A DNA stretch of 64,000 nucleotides from Paraescarpia echinospica (GCA_020002185.1 CM034534.1:14965964-15029963), one strand, 5' to 3'. Positions 10,601 to 22,150 are shown, numbered from the stretch's first letter. Notes: generated by a model from the letters alone, not told the origin. Made by a program: numbers and translations.

Positions 10601-13000
10601 TCTTACTCGCAAGCAACAGTGGAATTTCAAAGTTGTAATTTTTTAGTTTTACGCACTCTTGCTCACAATCAACAGCGGGAATTTTAAAGTTGTAATTTTT
10701 TAGTTTTAAGCACTCTTGCTCACAATCAACAGTGGGAATTTCAAAGTTGTAATTGTTTAGTTTTAAGCACTCTTGCTCACAATCAACAGTGGGAATTTTA
10801 AAGTTGTAATTTTTTAGTTTTAAGCACTCTTGCTCACAATCAACAGTGGGAATTTTAAAGTTGTAATTTTTTAGTTTTAAGCACTCTTGCTCACAATCAA
10901 CAGTGGGAATTTTAAAGTTGTAATTTTTTAGTTTTAAGCACTCTTGCTCACAATCAACAGTGGGAATTTTAAAGTTGTAATTTTTTTAAGCACTCTTGCT
11001 CACAATCAACAGCGGGAATTTTAAAGTTGTAATTTTTTAGTTTTAAGCACTCTTGCTCACAATCAACAGTGGGAATTTCAAAGTTGTAATTTTTTTGTTT
11101 TAAGCACTCTTGCTCACAATCAACAGTGGGAATTTTAAAGTTGTAATTTTTCAGTTTTAAGCACTCTTGCTCACAACCAACAGTGGGAATTTCAAAGTTG
11201 TAATTTTTTTAGTTTTACGCACTCTTATTCGCAAGCAACTGCGGAATTTCAAAGTTGTAATTTTTTAGTTTTACGCACTCTTGCTCACAATCAACAGTGG
11301 GAATTTCAAAGTTGTAATTTTTTAGTTTTACGCACTCTTGCTCACAATCAACAGTGGGAATTTCAAAGTTGTAATTTTTTAGTTTTACGCACTCTTGCTC
11401 ACAATCAACAGTGGGAATTTCAAAGTTGTAATTTTTTAGTTTTACGCACTCTTGCTCACAATCAACAGTGGGAATTTCAAAGTTGTAATTTTTTAGTTTT
11501 AAGCACTCTTGCTCACAATCAACAGTGGGAATTTCAAAGTTGTAATTTTTTAGTTTTAAGCACTCTTGCTCACAATCAACAGTGGGAATTTCAAAGTTGT
11601 AATTTTTTAGTTTTAAGCACTCTTGCTCACAATCAACAGTGGGAATGTCAAAGTTGTAATTTTTTAGTTTTAAGCACTCTTGCTCACAATCAACAGCGGA
11701 ATTTCAAAGTTGTAATTTTTTAGATTTAAGCACTCTTACTCACAACCAACAGTGGGAATTTAAAAGTTGTAATTTTTAGTTTTAATGACTCTTTGCCTAC
11801 AATCAAATATAACTTCTAAAGTTGTAATTTTAGTTTTACGACTCTTGCCTCACAATCAACAGTGGAATTTCCAAAGTTGTAATTTTATTTTAATGACTCT
11901 GCTCACAATCAACAGTGGAATTTCAAAGTTGTAATTTTTAGTTTTAATGCGACCTTGCTCACAATCAACAGTGGAATTTCAAAGTTGTAATTTTTTAGTT
12001 TTAATGACCTTGCTCACAATCAACAGTGGAATTTCCCCAGTTGTAATTTTAGTTTTAATGACTCTTGCTCACAATCAACAGTGGAATTTCCCAAAGTTGT
12101 AATTTTTTTAGTTTTAAGCACTCTCTTGCTCACAATCAACAGTGGAATTTCAAAGTTGTACCTTATTTTAGCACTCTTGCTCAGTTAAATCAACAGTGGA
12201 ATTTGTTGTAATTTTTTAGTTTTAAGCACTCTTGCTCACAATCAACAGTGGGAATTTCAAAGTTGTAATTTTTTAGTTTTAAGCACTCTTGCTCACAATC
12301 AACAGCGGAATTTCAAAGTTGTAATTTTTTAGTTTTAAGCACTCTTGCTCACAATCAACAGTGGGAATTTCAAAGTTGTAATTTTTTAGTTTTAAGCACT
12401 CTTGCTCACAATCAACAGCGGAATTTCAAAGTTGTAATTTTTTAGATTTAAGCTCTCTTGCTCACAACCAACAGTGGGAATTTCAAAGTTGTAATTTTTT
12501 TAGTTTTACGCACTCTTATTCGCAAGCAACTGCGGAATTTCAAAGTTGTAATTTTTTAGTTTTACGCACTCTTGCTCACAATCAACAGTGGGAATTTCAA
12601 AGTTGTAATTTTTTAGTTTTACGCACTCTTGCTCACAATCAACAGTGGGAATTTCAAAGTTGTAATTTTTTTGTTTTACGCACTCTTGCTCACAATCAAC
12701 AGTGGGAATTTCAAAGTTGTAATTTTTTAGTTTTACGCACTCTTGCTCACAATCAACAGTGGGAATTTCAAAGTTGTAATTTTTTAGTTTTAAGCACTCT
12801 TGCTCACAATCAACAGCGGAATTTCAAAGTTGTAATTTTTTAGTTTTACACAGTCTTGCTCACAATCAACAGCTGGAATTTCAAAGTTGTAATTTTTTTA
12901 GTTTTAAGCACTCTTGTTCACAATCAACAGTGGGAATTTCAAAGTTGTAATTTTTTTAGTTTTAAGCACTCTTGCTCACAATCAACAGTGGGAATTTCAA
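7650..13000. repeat. 57-bp minisatellite array (about 90 copies)
   Basis: A unit of about 57 bp is repeated head to tail from about 7650 to the assembly gap. Its core is GCACTCTTGCTCACAATC followed by AACAGTGGGAATTTCAAAG and TTGTAATTTTTTAGTTTT. Successive AACAGTGGG starts lie 57 bp apart (for example 8164 and 8221). Common variants are TTACGCACTC versus TTAAGCACTC, CAGCGG versus CAGTGGG, and a CGCAAGCAACTGCGG type that recurs at 7876, 8104, 9241, 9470, 11230 and 12520. Since 57 is 3 x 19, some frames stay open across several units, but they are not conserved genes. The array is broken by the 1,000-N gap, so its real length is unknown. Confidence 0.97.
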
Positions 13001-14000
13001 NNNNNNNNNNNNNNNNNNNNNNNNNNNNNNNNNNNNNNNNNNNNNNNNNNNNNNNNNNNNNNNNNNNNNNNNNNNNNNNNNNNNNNNNNNNNNNNNNNNN
13101 NNNNNNNNNNNNNNNNNNNNNNNNNNNNNNNNNNNNNNNNNNNNNNNNNNNNNNNNNNNNNNNNNNNNNNNNNNNNNNNNNNNNNNNNNNNNNNNNNNNN
13201 NNNNNNNNNNNNNNNNNNNNNNNNNNNNNNNNNNNNNNNNNNNNNNNNNNNNNNNNNNNNNNNNNNNNNNNNNNNNNNNNNNNNNNNNNNNNNNNNNNNN
13301 NNNNNNNNNNNNNNNNNNNNNNNNNNNNNNNNNNNNNNNNNNNNNNNNNNNNNNNNNNNNNNNNNNNNNNNNNNNNNNNNNNNNNNNNNNNNNNNNNNNN
13401 NNNNNNNNNNNNNNNNNNNNNNNNNNNNNNNNNNNNNNNNNNNNNNNNNNNNNNNNNNNNNNNNNNNNNNNNNNNNNNNNNNNNNNNNNNNNNNNNNNNN
13501 NNNNNNNNNNNNNNNNNNNNNNNNNNNNNNNNNNNNNNNNNNNNNNNNNNNNNNNNNNNNNNNNNNNNNNNNNNNNNNNNNNNNNNNNNNNNNNNNNNNN
13601 NNNNNNNNNNNNNNNNNNNNNNNNNNNNNNNNNNNNNNNNNNNNNNNNNNNNNNNNNNNNNNNNNNNNNNNNNNNNNNNNNNNNNNNNNNNNNNNNNNNN
13701 NNNNNNNNNNNNNNNNNNNNNNNNNNNNNNNNNNNNNNNNNNNNNNNNNNNNNNNNNNNNNNNNNNNNNNNNNNNNNNNNNNNNNNNNNNNNNNNNNNNN
13801 NNNNNNNNNNNNNNNNNNNNNNNNNNNNNNNNNNNNNNNNNNNNNNNNNNNNNNNNNNNNNNNNNNNNNNNNNNNNNNNNNNNNNNNNNNNNNNNNNNNN
13901 NNNNNNNNNNNNNNNNNNNNNNNNNNNNNNNNNNNNNNNNNNNNNNNNNNNNNNNNNNNNNNNNNNNNNNNNNNNNNNNNNNNNNNNNNNNNNNNNNNNN
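13001..14000. other. Assembly gap (N run)
   Basis: This is exactly 1,000 N, most likely a placeholder of arbitrary length. The left edge cuts a minisatellite unit and the right edge is unique sequence. Any open frame drawn across it is an artefact. Confidence 0.99.
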
Positions 14001-14158
14001 AGCTGTCGGTCGAATTTTAAGTGAAACGCTTTTCACCCGAAGAAAATCGTTTGTTCAACTATCAACTCGATCTCCCAAATGTTCAGAACAACCGAGGATG
14101 ACGTAAACTTGTTTCGAACGATGCGTGGGTTGGTGCTACGTCATAGAGTTATATTTAC

Positions 14159-14633
14159 AGAGCCACGATTTTCTTCGAACACGTTGTCTGAAATGTTGAC
14201 GGTCTCCGGTCTGTGGCGAGGGCTGCTTCTCGACCCACGTATGGCGGCTGTGTGTTGTTTCGTAAATTGACATCCGCATATTGCGAACGTTCCGCGATCT
14301 ACCAAGTCGATGCCGTAGTTGTTGTTGTGGAAGTGACAATCGCTAACTATCATGTTGGCCCTGTCCAATAGTATCTCTAGACCCTTGTTGTTGGTGGAAC
14401 AATAACAGTTGTACACTTTCACGAGGCCGTTGTTCTGCAGACGTACACCTAGGTTGCTTCCATTGATGGCGATGTTGGAAATGTGAAGCTCTTCTATGTG
14501 GCTATTCGTTTCTATTATGATGCCAGCCCAAGACCATAGAGGTGGATTCCAGGTGTACCAGTCGTTTTCTCTTGACAAAGAACCATTCAAGTAAACTAAT
14601 TTGTCGGCTGTCCCTTGCAGATTTAACGTACCT
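14159..14633 (-). CDS. Exon of a right-handed parallel beta-helix protein
   Basis: A single internal exon on the minus strand. It is preceded by an acceptor (..TTGCTGTAG) and ends at a possible GT donor at 14158. The product reads LNLQGTADKLVYLNGS, then WAGIIIETNSHIEELHISNI, INGSNLGVRLQNNG, DCHFHNNNYGIDL, GCQFTKQHTAAI and NISDNVFEENRGS. The repeated pattern of I/V, Asn and Gly about every 22-24 residues is that of PbH1 parallel beta-helix rungs. Such domains occur in animal cell-surface proteins such as bark beetle, and this exon could belong to a homologue. Neighbouring exons would lie in the gap (3' side) or outside the recognisable sequence. Fold: fairly sure; gene identity: unsure. Confidence 0.65.
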
Positions 14634-14867
14634 ACAGCAAAGAAACAATTTATGGAGAACACTGTGTTTTATTTTCTAGAAATATATTATATGTCTGGTA
14701 AATTGCATTTATCTTAAAGAATTCGCCTCTTGAAATTTCTTATGTATTCTGGAATATACCACATTTTTAAGATACAATTTAATGTGTCATCACTACTGCC
14801 TGATGCATAATTGATTGGTGCACAACAGTCTCCGTGTGTCTGCGTGTGCGAGTGCGTGTGCGTGTGT

Positions 14868-14870
<3 letters not shown>

Positions 14871-14902
<32 letters not shown>
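14871..14902. repeat. (GT)n microsatellite
   Basis: An uninterrupted GT dinucleotide run, flanked by less regular GT-rich sequence. It directly adjoins the left arm of the inverted repeat that follows. Confidence 0.95.
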
Positions 14903-14907
<5 letters not shown>

Positions 14908-14908
<1 letters not shown>

Positions 14909-15275
14909 GCAATTGAGCTATTTGACCCTTTAGCCGGAGTACTGCCTGCATCCAATCGTAAATATTGACGGGTGTGTCATACATACTGGTATTTTACGAG
15001 AGCTAAAAATATTCAATTTTGACTAAAGGGGTCAGCACACAGGCGACCATGTTAACGTTTTGTCTGATTATGCGAAAACGTGACATATAAATTGTTTTAA
15101 ACTTCTCACCTGCTGTTATCATCATCTCATTGACATGCTGATAGATTTTTGTTAAATTGCATACTTCTACCTCTCGTAAAATGCCTGTATGTGTGACACC
15201 CGTCAATATTTGCAAATGCCGGCAAGAATTACTCTGCAAACAGGTCACACGGGCAAATTGCTACTAAATATCCTT
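14908..15275. repeat. Inverted repeat at the left edge of the transposase cassette
   Basis: The left arm (about 14908-15003) ends TATTGACGGGTG, then ATACTGGTATTTTACGAGAG. The right arm (about 15171-15270) is its reverse complement, starting CTCTCGTAAAATGCCTG and ending in AATTGCTA. The inner 40 bp of the arms match closely; the outer part is more diverged. A related left arm recurs at about 23005-23100 and the right arm recurs at 19315-19415. It may be a terminal repeat of a DNA transposon. Confidence 0.65.
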
Positions 15276-15452
15276 CCGCTTATTCAAATAATCTAGATAT
15301 CCAACATTTTACAGTCAATACCTTCTACAATCACACATGAAAATCTCCCTACTCAAATGCACTTATGTCACAGCATGTGATTTTTGTAAAAAAAATATTT
15401 CTAAAAAATACCCTGCATTTTTCTTCGACAAGAAGTCTAACTAGAACATGAC
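15020..15452. repeat. Long direct repeat, copy 1
   Basis: A block from GGGGTCAGCACAC to AACATGACCCC that recurs with moderate divergence at 19158-19608. Shared landmarks are CGACCATGTTAACGTTTTG, TCTCGTAAAATGCCTGTAT, AATATCCTTCCGCTTATTC and AAGTCTAACTAGAACATG. The two copies bracket the transposase and endonuclease ORFs. No coding function is evident. Confidence 0.8.
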
Positions 15453-16176
15453 CCCAAGTAGGCAAGGCAATTTTTGATAAAAATGTTGAAACTAACACAT
15501 TTTATAGGCTATCCTATCTCATACACTGTGTGATATTTTTTGTAATTCATCCACGTGTTTGTTTTTATACACATTTTAAAAGAGCCAGCCTACTTGACAG
15601 GGCACCGTGTGAATAAGCATTTCACTGTCCGACAATTTATAATCTGGCATATCTCTACACTGCACACTCATTCTCATGTGGTACGTATGAACTCCTAACA
15701 CAGTTTTCCAGAAAGTTCAATACGTACTTTATAAGAAAATTCAATTCAGCCAGTTGTTATGATAAATTCCAATTTATATTGATTTGTTGTGCCCTATTTA
15801 CATAGGTAAAAATATCAACAAAAATCGCCTTAGGCTGTGAAATCATCAAAGGCCAGACGTCTCAAGCAGTTGAATTACATAATATTACACAGCCTAATTA
15901 GCAGACATCCAGAAGACAATAGCACTTGCCCGATTGGCCAGAATGCAGAGCCAGTAGACAGTATCACATGGCAGTCCTCATTATGGTGGCTCACACCAGT
16001 GGCTGTGCTCAAGTGTCATTAGGGTCACTGATAAGGTCTTCACTTGAGTTTAATTACCTGAAAAGTAAACAAAGAAGACTGTTGAAATAACATGCTGCAA
16101 CACGATTGGTTTATTTTCATAAACATTTCCAAACTGAGGCTTAACTAATGGGATTATATCCCCACCCCCTTAATTA

Positions 16177-16274
<98 letters not shown>

Positions 16275-16368
16275 ACACACACACACCTTCATTCACTGTG
16301 ATTTGGACTGACATACTGTTGAGAAGTCTATAATTTCCAATAACGGTTTTTCCCTTTCAACTGTAATT
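15453..16368. other. Non-coding spacer with a (CA)n tract
   Basis: No gene is recognised between the direct repeat and the transposase. The stretch 16179-16287 is a long (CA)n microsatellite with one TA interruption near 16269. Confidence 0.6.
16179..16287. repeat. (CA)n microsatellite
   Basis: About 54 CA dinucleotides, interrupted once near 16269. Confidence 0.97.
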
Positions 16369-18318
16369 TTGCCTGGATTATTCCGCTGCGATATTACAAT
16401 AACGCAGACTACAAATGAGATTAGTAAAGTTAATGATAAGAAGCCACCGCCTGTTGGTGGCAAGACGAGAAATCCGTGTGGTTTTCAGCAAGGTCATCGA
16501 TACTTCAAACCAACATGTGCTGAAACATCAGAAACTCAAACGGGTTGTGTGTGGATGTCACGACTACATATGGACGACTATTCCAGAGTGGTACAGGAAA
16601 TTGCGGGTGGACTATTAACAGTACCGGATGCCGATGGAGTATGTGGCAATGCCAAAATTCTACGACCACGGCCAGATAGGTGCCAAGATTTAACAAACAG
16701 CTATCTTCAAGCAGACAAAAACCATACAGATTCTGAGATGCGTTTGCTGAATGTGAAGAAAACTGCTGATATGTGGAATGATTGCTACGCAGAGCATGCA
16801 AAGACAACATGCACTTCTGCACATTTTGAAGTACACGAGGAACGACATATCGGTCTGTGCTGGAAGCAATCACTCCAGTGTACACATTGTGATTATCATT
16901 CACGCATGTACAAACTATACACTGAGGTGAACACTGGACGCTGTGGTCAGCGGGCCGCAACGACTAATATTGCACTTCAGGTCGGTTTACAGGATTCAAC
17001 GACAGGAACCACAAAGATCCGTCACATTCTAGCTGCGACGAATACGCCCCCACCAAGTCGCTCAGGGTTACAAAGATATGCAAACAAAGTTGCAACTCTC
17101 ACTGCCCAGGCAACAATGGATGACTTACATGAGAGAAGACGGAAAACTAAAGCAACTAACATCCTGCGTGGTCTGCCAGAAGACGACTCCATTAACATAA
17201 GCGTCGATGTTAGATACAACTCGACAAATCTGAAAAACAGTTATAGTTGTGGTGGACAAAATGCGTCAGAGGCTGTGGGAACTGCAGTCAGCCGGCAAAC
17301 TGGCAATCGGGAAATCATAGCGTTCCACCTGGACAACAAGCTTTGCAAATTAGGATCTTCACTTCGCAGTCAATGCATCGATGTAACCTGTCCTGGGCAT
17401 GCCGGTTGCACAGCCAATGTGCAAGCAACAGAACCACTGTCTGAGTACAGAATTGGGAAAAGATTAGTGACAGTTTTACACAAGACGGAGTTGCAGTCAA
17501 ATACGTTGCTACCGACGGAGATATACAATATGTCATGCCAGCAGGTATACAGACAGAGAGACAATCCGATACGACACATCTGTCTCAAACGCAATTTCGT
17601 CACATCACGAAAGCGTCATTCTCCTCCAGAATGTTTCCAGGAGAGACTGCTGCCGTGCGAACAGAAAACAGAAGAATGTTTGCGGAAGACGTGAAGACCA
17701 GGTGCCAGAAGATTTACACAAGTGTATATATGCTTCACGACAGCGACGCGACCGTCATAGCTAGTCGCATGGTCGCAAGAATTGGTGGAATACCTGACAG
17801 CATTTGAAGACATGTAGCCTAAGGCGAGTAAATATGACTGACAGTGATCGAGCAACACTTCAAGGACTGATCGAGATGCGTCTTGGCAATCGCGCACTTC
17901 AAATGACAAAACGCAAATTGACAACTAATTTTAACGAAGGAGCCAACAGAGCAATATCTGCGTCTCTCCCCAAAAATTGTAAATTTAGCCGAAATGCATT
18001 GGGACGTATGTCTTCAGTCATCGCTTAAACTACGGTGTTGGAATTTCAATGTTACGAAAGCTGAAAAACTTTCAGTGTCCAATTACGAAGGGTGGCTGAA
18101 TCCGTTTGACAGCACGTGCTCTACCAGTGAGAGTATTCCAGACAGCCATCGTTTCGCCTACACAGACGAAGAACCAAGTCAAAGAGAATGAGAGAGTATC
18201 TCGAGGCAAAACAAAAAAGGGTCAGCTTGATCCCGAACAAGAGAGTCGTACCAGCACGCTGTCGAGAGATGTAACAGCAATGACAGTCAAACCAAATAGA
18301 AGAATACGCAGACAGTGA
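16369..18318 (+). pseudogene. Mutator-like DDE transposase relic
   Basis: A long plus-strand frame (16369-17694) continues after a frameshift in a second frame (17493-17807), a third (17804-18028) and a tail to 18318. Features in order: a Cys/His segment QCTHCDYHSRMYKLY; QVGLQDSTTGTTKIRHIL; PPPSRSGLQRYANKV; SVDVRYNS, which sits where the first catalytic Asp of Mutator-like transposases lies (usually VDGTY/VDGSW); CPGHAGCTANV; YVATDGD, the likely second Asp region (about 17505); then MTDSDRATLQGLIEMRL and SLPKNCKFSRN. The Cys-rich stretch normally between these last parts is missing near 17800. I see family resemblance to transposase-like proteins common in cnidarians and molluscs. Frameshifts and the gap make this a dead copy. 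The third acidic residue was not placed. Confidence 0.6.
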
Positions 18319-18746
18319 AAGTCACCTGTAAATTGCACCGATCACCCATATTCATTAAAGTCACGCCAATCGGCTAATCACCCTTACGCAAGCAGAGAGT
18401 AGGCGTACACGGCATTCTAACAATTGTGACATTCTGTATTTCAGCAACGTCTACTTGAGCTGCAAAACTGACTGTCCGTGCGAACGCAATGAGAAAATAT
18501 CTACACCATCCGGTCTGACATACACGCGACATTTCCATCCACCTGCCTGCGAACACAGCCAGAATACGAGCACCACAAACAATCGACAATATTACATCAT
18601 ATGAGTTAGCATAGGCTGACTGATATGGACACATGACTGCAAACGCCCCCCCAGTGACCAGTGATTACGACGATAATTCGGAAAAGTTCATTCTACATTT
18701 ACTCCCAAAAAAAGTAAGTTCTTACGTATTTTTTATTTTTAATCTA

Positions 18747-19112
18747 TCATACCGGGTAAACGCCATGACCAGAACATTTGTCAAAATTACTGCAACGTAT
18801 CCTCTCATTGTTCATACGGTGTGGCTCAAGGCTCACGTGATCGGTTACACACAGGCTATTGTGACAGAGATGGGAAGCATCCAGTAGTGCTTGTACGAAT
18901 GTGGTACGGTGCTGCAGCATGTAGGCTAAATGGTGGGCTGTTATTGTGCGTCTATTGCCACATGCAAATTTACAATTAATTGCACCATACTTTACGTTTG
19001 ACTCTTTTCTGCATTTCATACAGCCTGTCCACAATATACACTTATTGTTTGATGACACACTCGCATTTTCATTAATTTTGTCTGAATATTTCTCATAAAA
19101 TGTGTCCTCCAT
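18747..19112 (-). CDS. His-Me finger (I-PpoI-like) homing-type endonuclease
   Basis: A 121-residue ORF convergent to the transposase. It reads MEDTFYEKYSDKINENASV, CILWTGCMKC, VKYGAINCKF, TAHHLAYMLQ, ASHLCHNSLCVTDHVSLEPH, MNNERIRCSNFDKCSGHG and YPV. The Cys and His residues plus SHLCHNSLCV..DHVSLEPH..NN.R..C are the signature of the zinc-binding-loop region of homing endonucleases (His-Me finger, as in I-PpoI), where the second His is catalytic and the Asn binds metal. Such enzymes cut DNA. The ORF stops at YPV, about where relatives have a final Cys, so the C-terminus may be shortened. It lies inside the same direct-repeat-bounded unit as the transposase. Family call from motif recognition only. 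Confidence 0.75.
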   Translation of the reverse strand: MEDTFYEKYSDKINENASVSSNNKCILWTGCMKCRKESNVKYGAINCKFACGNRRTITAHHLAYMLQHRTTFVQALLDASHLCHNSLCVTDHVSLEPHRMNNERIRCSNFDKCSGHGVYPV

Positions 19113-19157
19113 GATGCCTCACTGTGTAGCTGTGTTTCCGTTGCCAGGGACTTTATT

Positions 19158-19608
19158 GGGGTCAGCACACTGTTGGTTTTCCCATAGGCGACCATGTTAA
19201 CGTTTTGTCTGATTATAAGAAAACGTGACCTGTACAATGTCTTAAACTGCTCACCTGCTGTTATCATCATCTCGTTAACATACTGATAGATTTTTTTTTA
19301 AATTGCTTACTTCTATCTCTCGTAAAATGCCTGTATGTGTGACACCCGTCAATATTTACAAATGCCGGCAAGAATTACTCCGCAAACAGGTCACACAGGC
19401 AAATTGCTGCCAAATATCCTTCCGCTTATTCAAATCATCTAGATATCCACCATTTTACAGTCAACACCTTCTACAATCACACATGAAAAGCTCCCTAGTC
19501 AAAAGCACTTATGTCACAGCATGTGAATTTAAAAAAAAAAAAAATTCTAAAAAATACACTGCATTTTTCTTCGTGCAACGGACAGGAAGTCTAACTAGAA
19601 CATGACCC
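19158..19608. repeat. Long direct repeat, copy 2
   Basis: The right-hand copy of the 15020-15452 block, same orientation, with small indels (an extra TTGGTTTTCC segment near 19172 and a longer poly-A near 19530). It closes the cassette and is followed by a (GT)n tract. Confidence 0.8.
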
Positions 19609-19651
19609 CTAAACTCGACCACCATGTCGATGAGATTATGATAAGAGCAGG

Positions 19652-19653
<2 letters not shown>

Positions 19654-19709
<56 letters not shown>
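19654..19709. repeat. (GT)n microsatellite
   Basis: A GT dinucleotide run just outside the second direct repeat. The region 19710-20170 beyond it is AT-rich with no recognised gene. Confidence 0.95.
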
Positions 19710-19710
<1 letters not shown>

Positions 19711-20171
19711 GTGTGTAGCGTGTTGTATAGCGTGTATTGTGCGTGCATGAGTGTGACTATAATATTTAAAAAAACTTATTTATTTGATTAAACATCATTG
19801 GATTACATATCTTCAAGATGTGCAGGCTTACACAGTCTGCATTGTGGAGTAATTTAATATAGAGGTGCACACGCCACATGTGCATCTGTCAACTCTGTTA
19901 CTGACATCTGAGTATCTGGTGTGGCATATATGTTTCATACAATCTTCATTATGATATCATTAATGTAATCATTGTGCGTCCAGTGTCCAGTAAAAAATCG
20001 TATACAAAATTAGATCAATATTTTGTGCTTAATTAGATAAATTTACACTGCCTTTTAGTGCACATGCATTCGTGGAAGCACCTATGACATTATGATTCAA
20101 TGTGACCCTGCCAAGTTGTAAACACTATATTTCACTGTTCAGAAACGTGACACAGTACAACAATTATTAAT

Positions 20172-22150
20172 GATGAGTTGACTTGGCAGTAACAGAGTTG
20201 ACATTAAAATAACACAATCGTAATCAATAGCTAAATAAAACATATAATACCATGGACTGTTGCAATCTAGTGTTGTTATATATAATGCACACAGTCATAC
20301 ACCATAAGTGCTAATCGAGTGTTTAGGCATTGGTAGTACCGGCAACAGAGTTGACTTAAATGGCAGTAACAGCGTTGACACTAAAATAATACAATCGTAA
20401 ACAATGGTTACGCTAAACATATAATACTGTGGATTGTTGTAATCTAGTGCAGCTATAACCAGAGCGCACAATTATACACCATCATTGCTATCACATTATG
20501 TATATACTGGTAGCACATATTATGAAATGTTGTACCCATAAACATGCACCTTAGTACATACAAGATTAGTTGTGTGTGATGACTTGGTGTAGCTTCAAGG
20601 TTCCTTGCACTGCTGGTACTTTATCAGGGACGGCTGCTTCATCCACTTCATTTGCCTCTACGAAGAAGAGCTTGATCGATGTTTCCTGGATCAGTGCCCT
20701 GTATAGATGGGATGTGTCAGGGATGTCATGCCCTAGGCTGATTAATCTGTCGGCCTTTCGTATGATGACGCCTCCGATGCCATCCGGGGCCCCCTTTCCA
20801 TGACTTACCTCTCAGAAGTTCGATGACCCTGCCACTATTGTCCTCGCTGTGGTTCTTGGTGTATTCCTTTTGCATTCCAGAAGAGCTTGTCGAGCCCGTT
20901 GGTAACGCTTTTGTATTTTGCGGTCAACCGTTCTTGCTTGTTAATGGCCCGCTTCGCATTTTCCAAATCTCGGTAACATTTTTGTAGCCAGTCAATACGC
21001 CTTTTCTGGGCTTGTTTCCATTGTCTGCAAATGGATGAGGACACAACAGCACTGCATTCTAGAAAGACAAGAGAAGCAGGCAAGTGTATGTGTGTGTGTA
21101 TGAGTGTGTGTCTGGCATCACTGGTGTATATTATATCATACATAAAAATATATATATATATATATATACACGTGTATATAATTATTTGTGCGTGTGTGTG
21201 TAGTTAAATCTACCGAACATGTCCCTAGTATTCAAAAATGTGTCTTAATTTGGTCCAGAAAATAGTTGGATTAGCTTTAATAGCAGTGTTAATAGCTTGT
21301 TCAGACGGAGCTCGGTGTGCTCTTCTGGACATAGTTGATTTTCTTATGTGGTGTGATAATCAGTAGGACTTTTTGTGTACGAAAGGTGCTCAAACTGCCT
21401 GTTTTGGTATATTCACATATGTATATATATATAATTATACATGCACACGCACACGCTCGCACACACGCACACGTGCACGCACGCACACACACAGACACAT
21501 ACATTTACCTTGAACCTGATGAATTTGATGGTTCATTTGCAGCATGGGGAGAACCTGGAGGTGTTAGATGCGTCTCTTTATCTTTTCCCCTTGACCTCCT
21601 CTGTGCATCTCGCCACCGCTTCCGTTCACTGCGCTTGGTTCTTTCTGACAGTTTACTAACCTGTTTCACTTTCCCGTCGATTTCTTCTTTTCCCATGCCA
21701 GCCGCTCTTTTTTCTAGATAATTATATTTATTTCCGTTCTGGATCCCCAACCAGTTGAGCAGTATACCGCCTGTTTTCCAGCTCCAGACAATGGCACAGC
21801 TGCCACTGCGAACAAAGTGAAAGAACACCGTTTATTTTAGATTTGTCTAAATACGAATGAACTTAAAATGGCAAGCATTCGTAGATAGAATAAATCATAA
21901 ATCATGACAATGGCATACTGATGTCAACCTTGTTACCATCAAGTCAACCATGTTACCATGAATAGGTAACAGAGTTGACAGTAACATGGTTAACAACCAT
22001 GATGCAATGCATCTATTACAGCAGTACATGCAGCCATAGTATCACTAAATCACTGTTTCCCGCCACAATGCAGTGCATTGCCGTAACAAGACTGAGTAGC
22101 GCTTTGGTATGATGGTTACATAATACTTATCTTTGGGTAACAGTGTTGAC
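20172..22150. mobile_element. Internally deleted DNA element with a repeated 15-bp motif
   Basis: The motif GGTAACAGNGTTGAC, or a close variant, occurs near both ends: 20187-20202, 20339-20355 and 20362-20379 on the left; 21965-21979, 21980-21994 and 22135-22150 on the right; inverted copies at 21923-21937 and 21943-21957. On the left, two tandem blocks of about 155 bp (20187-20335 and 20362-20500) carry it. Between the clusters lie minus-strand exons of a transposon-type gene. Repeated motifs near element ends often serve as transposase-binding sites, which is an inference here. Precise ends and target duplications were not found. Confidence 0.5.

Noticed and set aside
7650..13000. CRISPR-like array
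   Set aside because: Units follow each other without unique spacers; this is an animal minisatellite.
12856..14106. Long open frames through the N gap on both strands
   Set aside because: They are made of N codons and minisatellite sequence; not genes.
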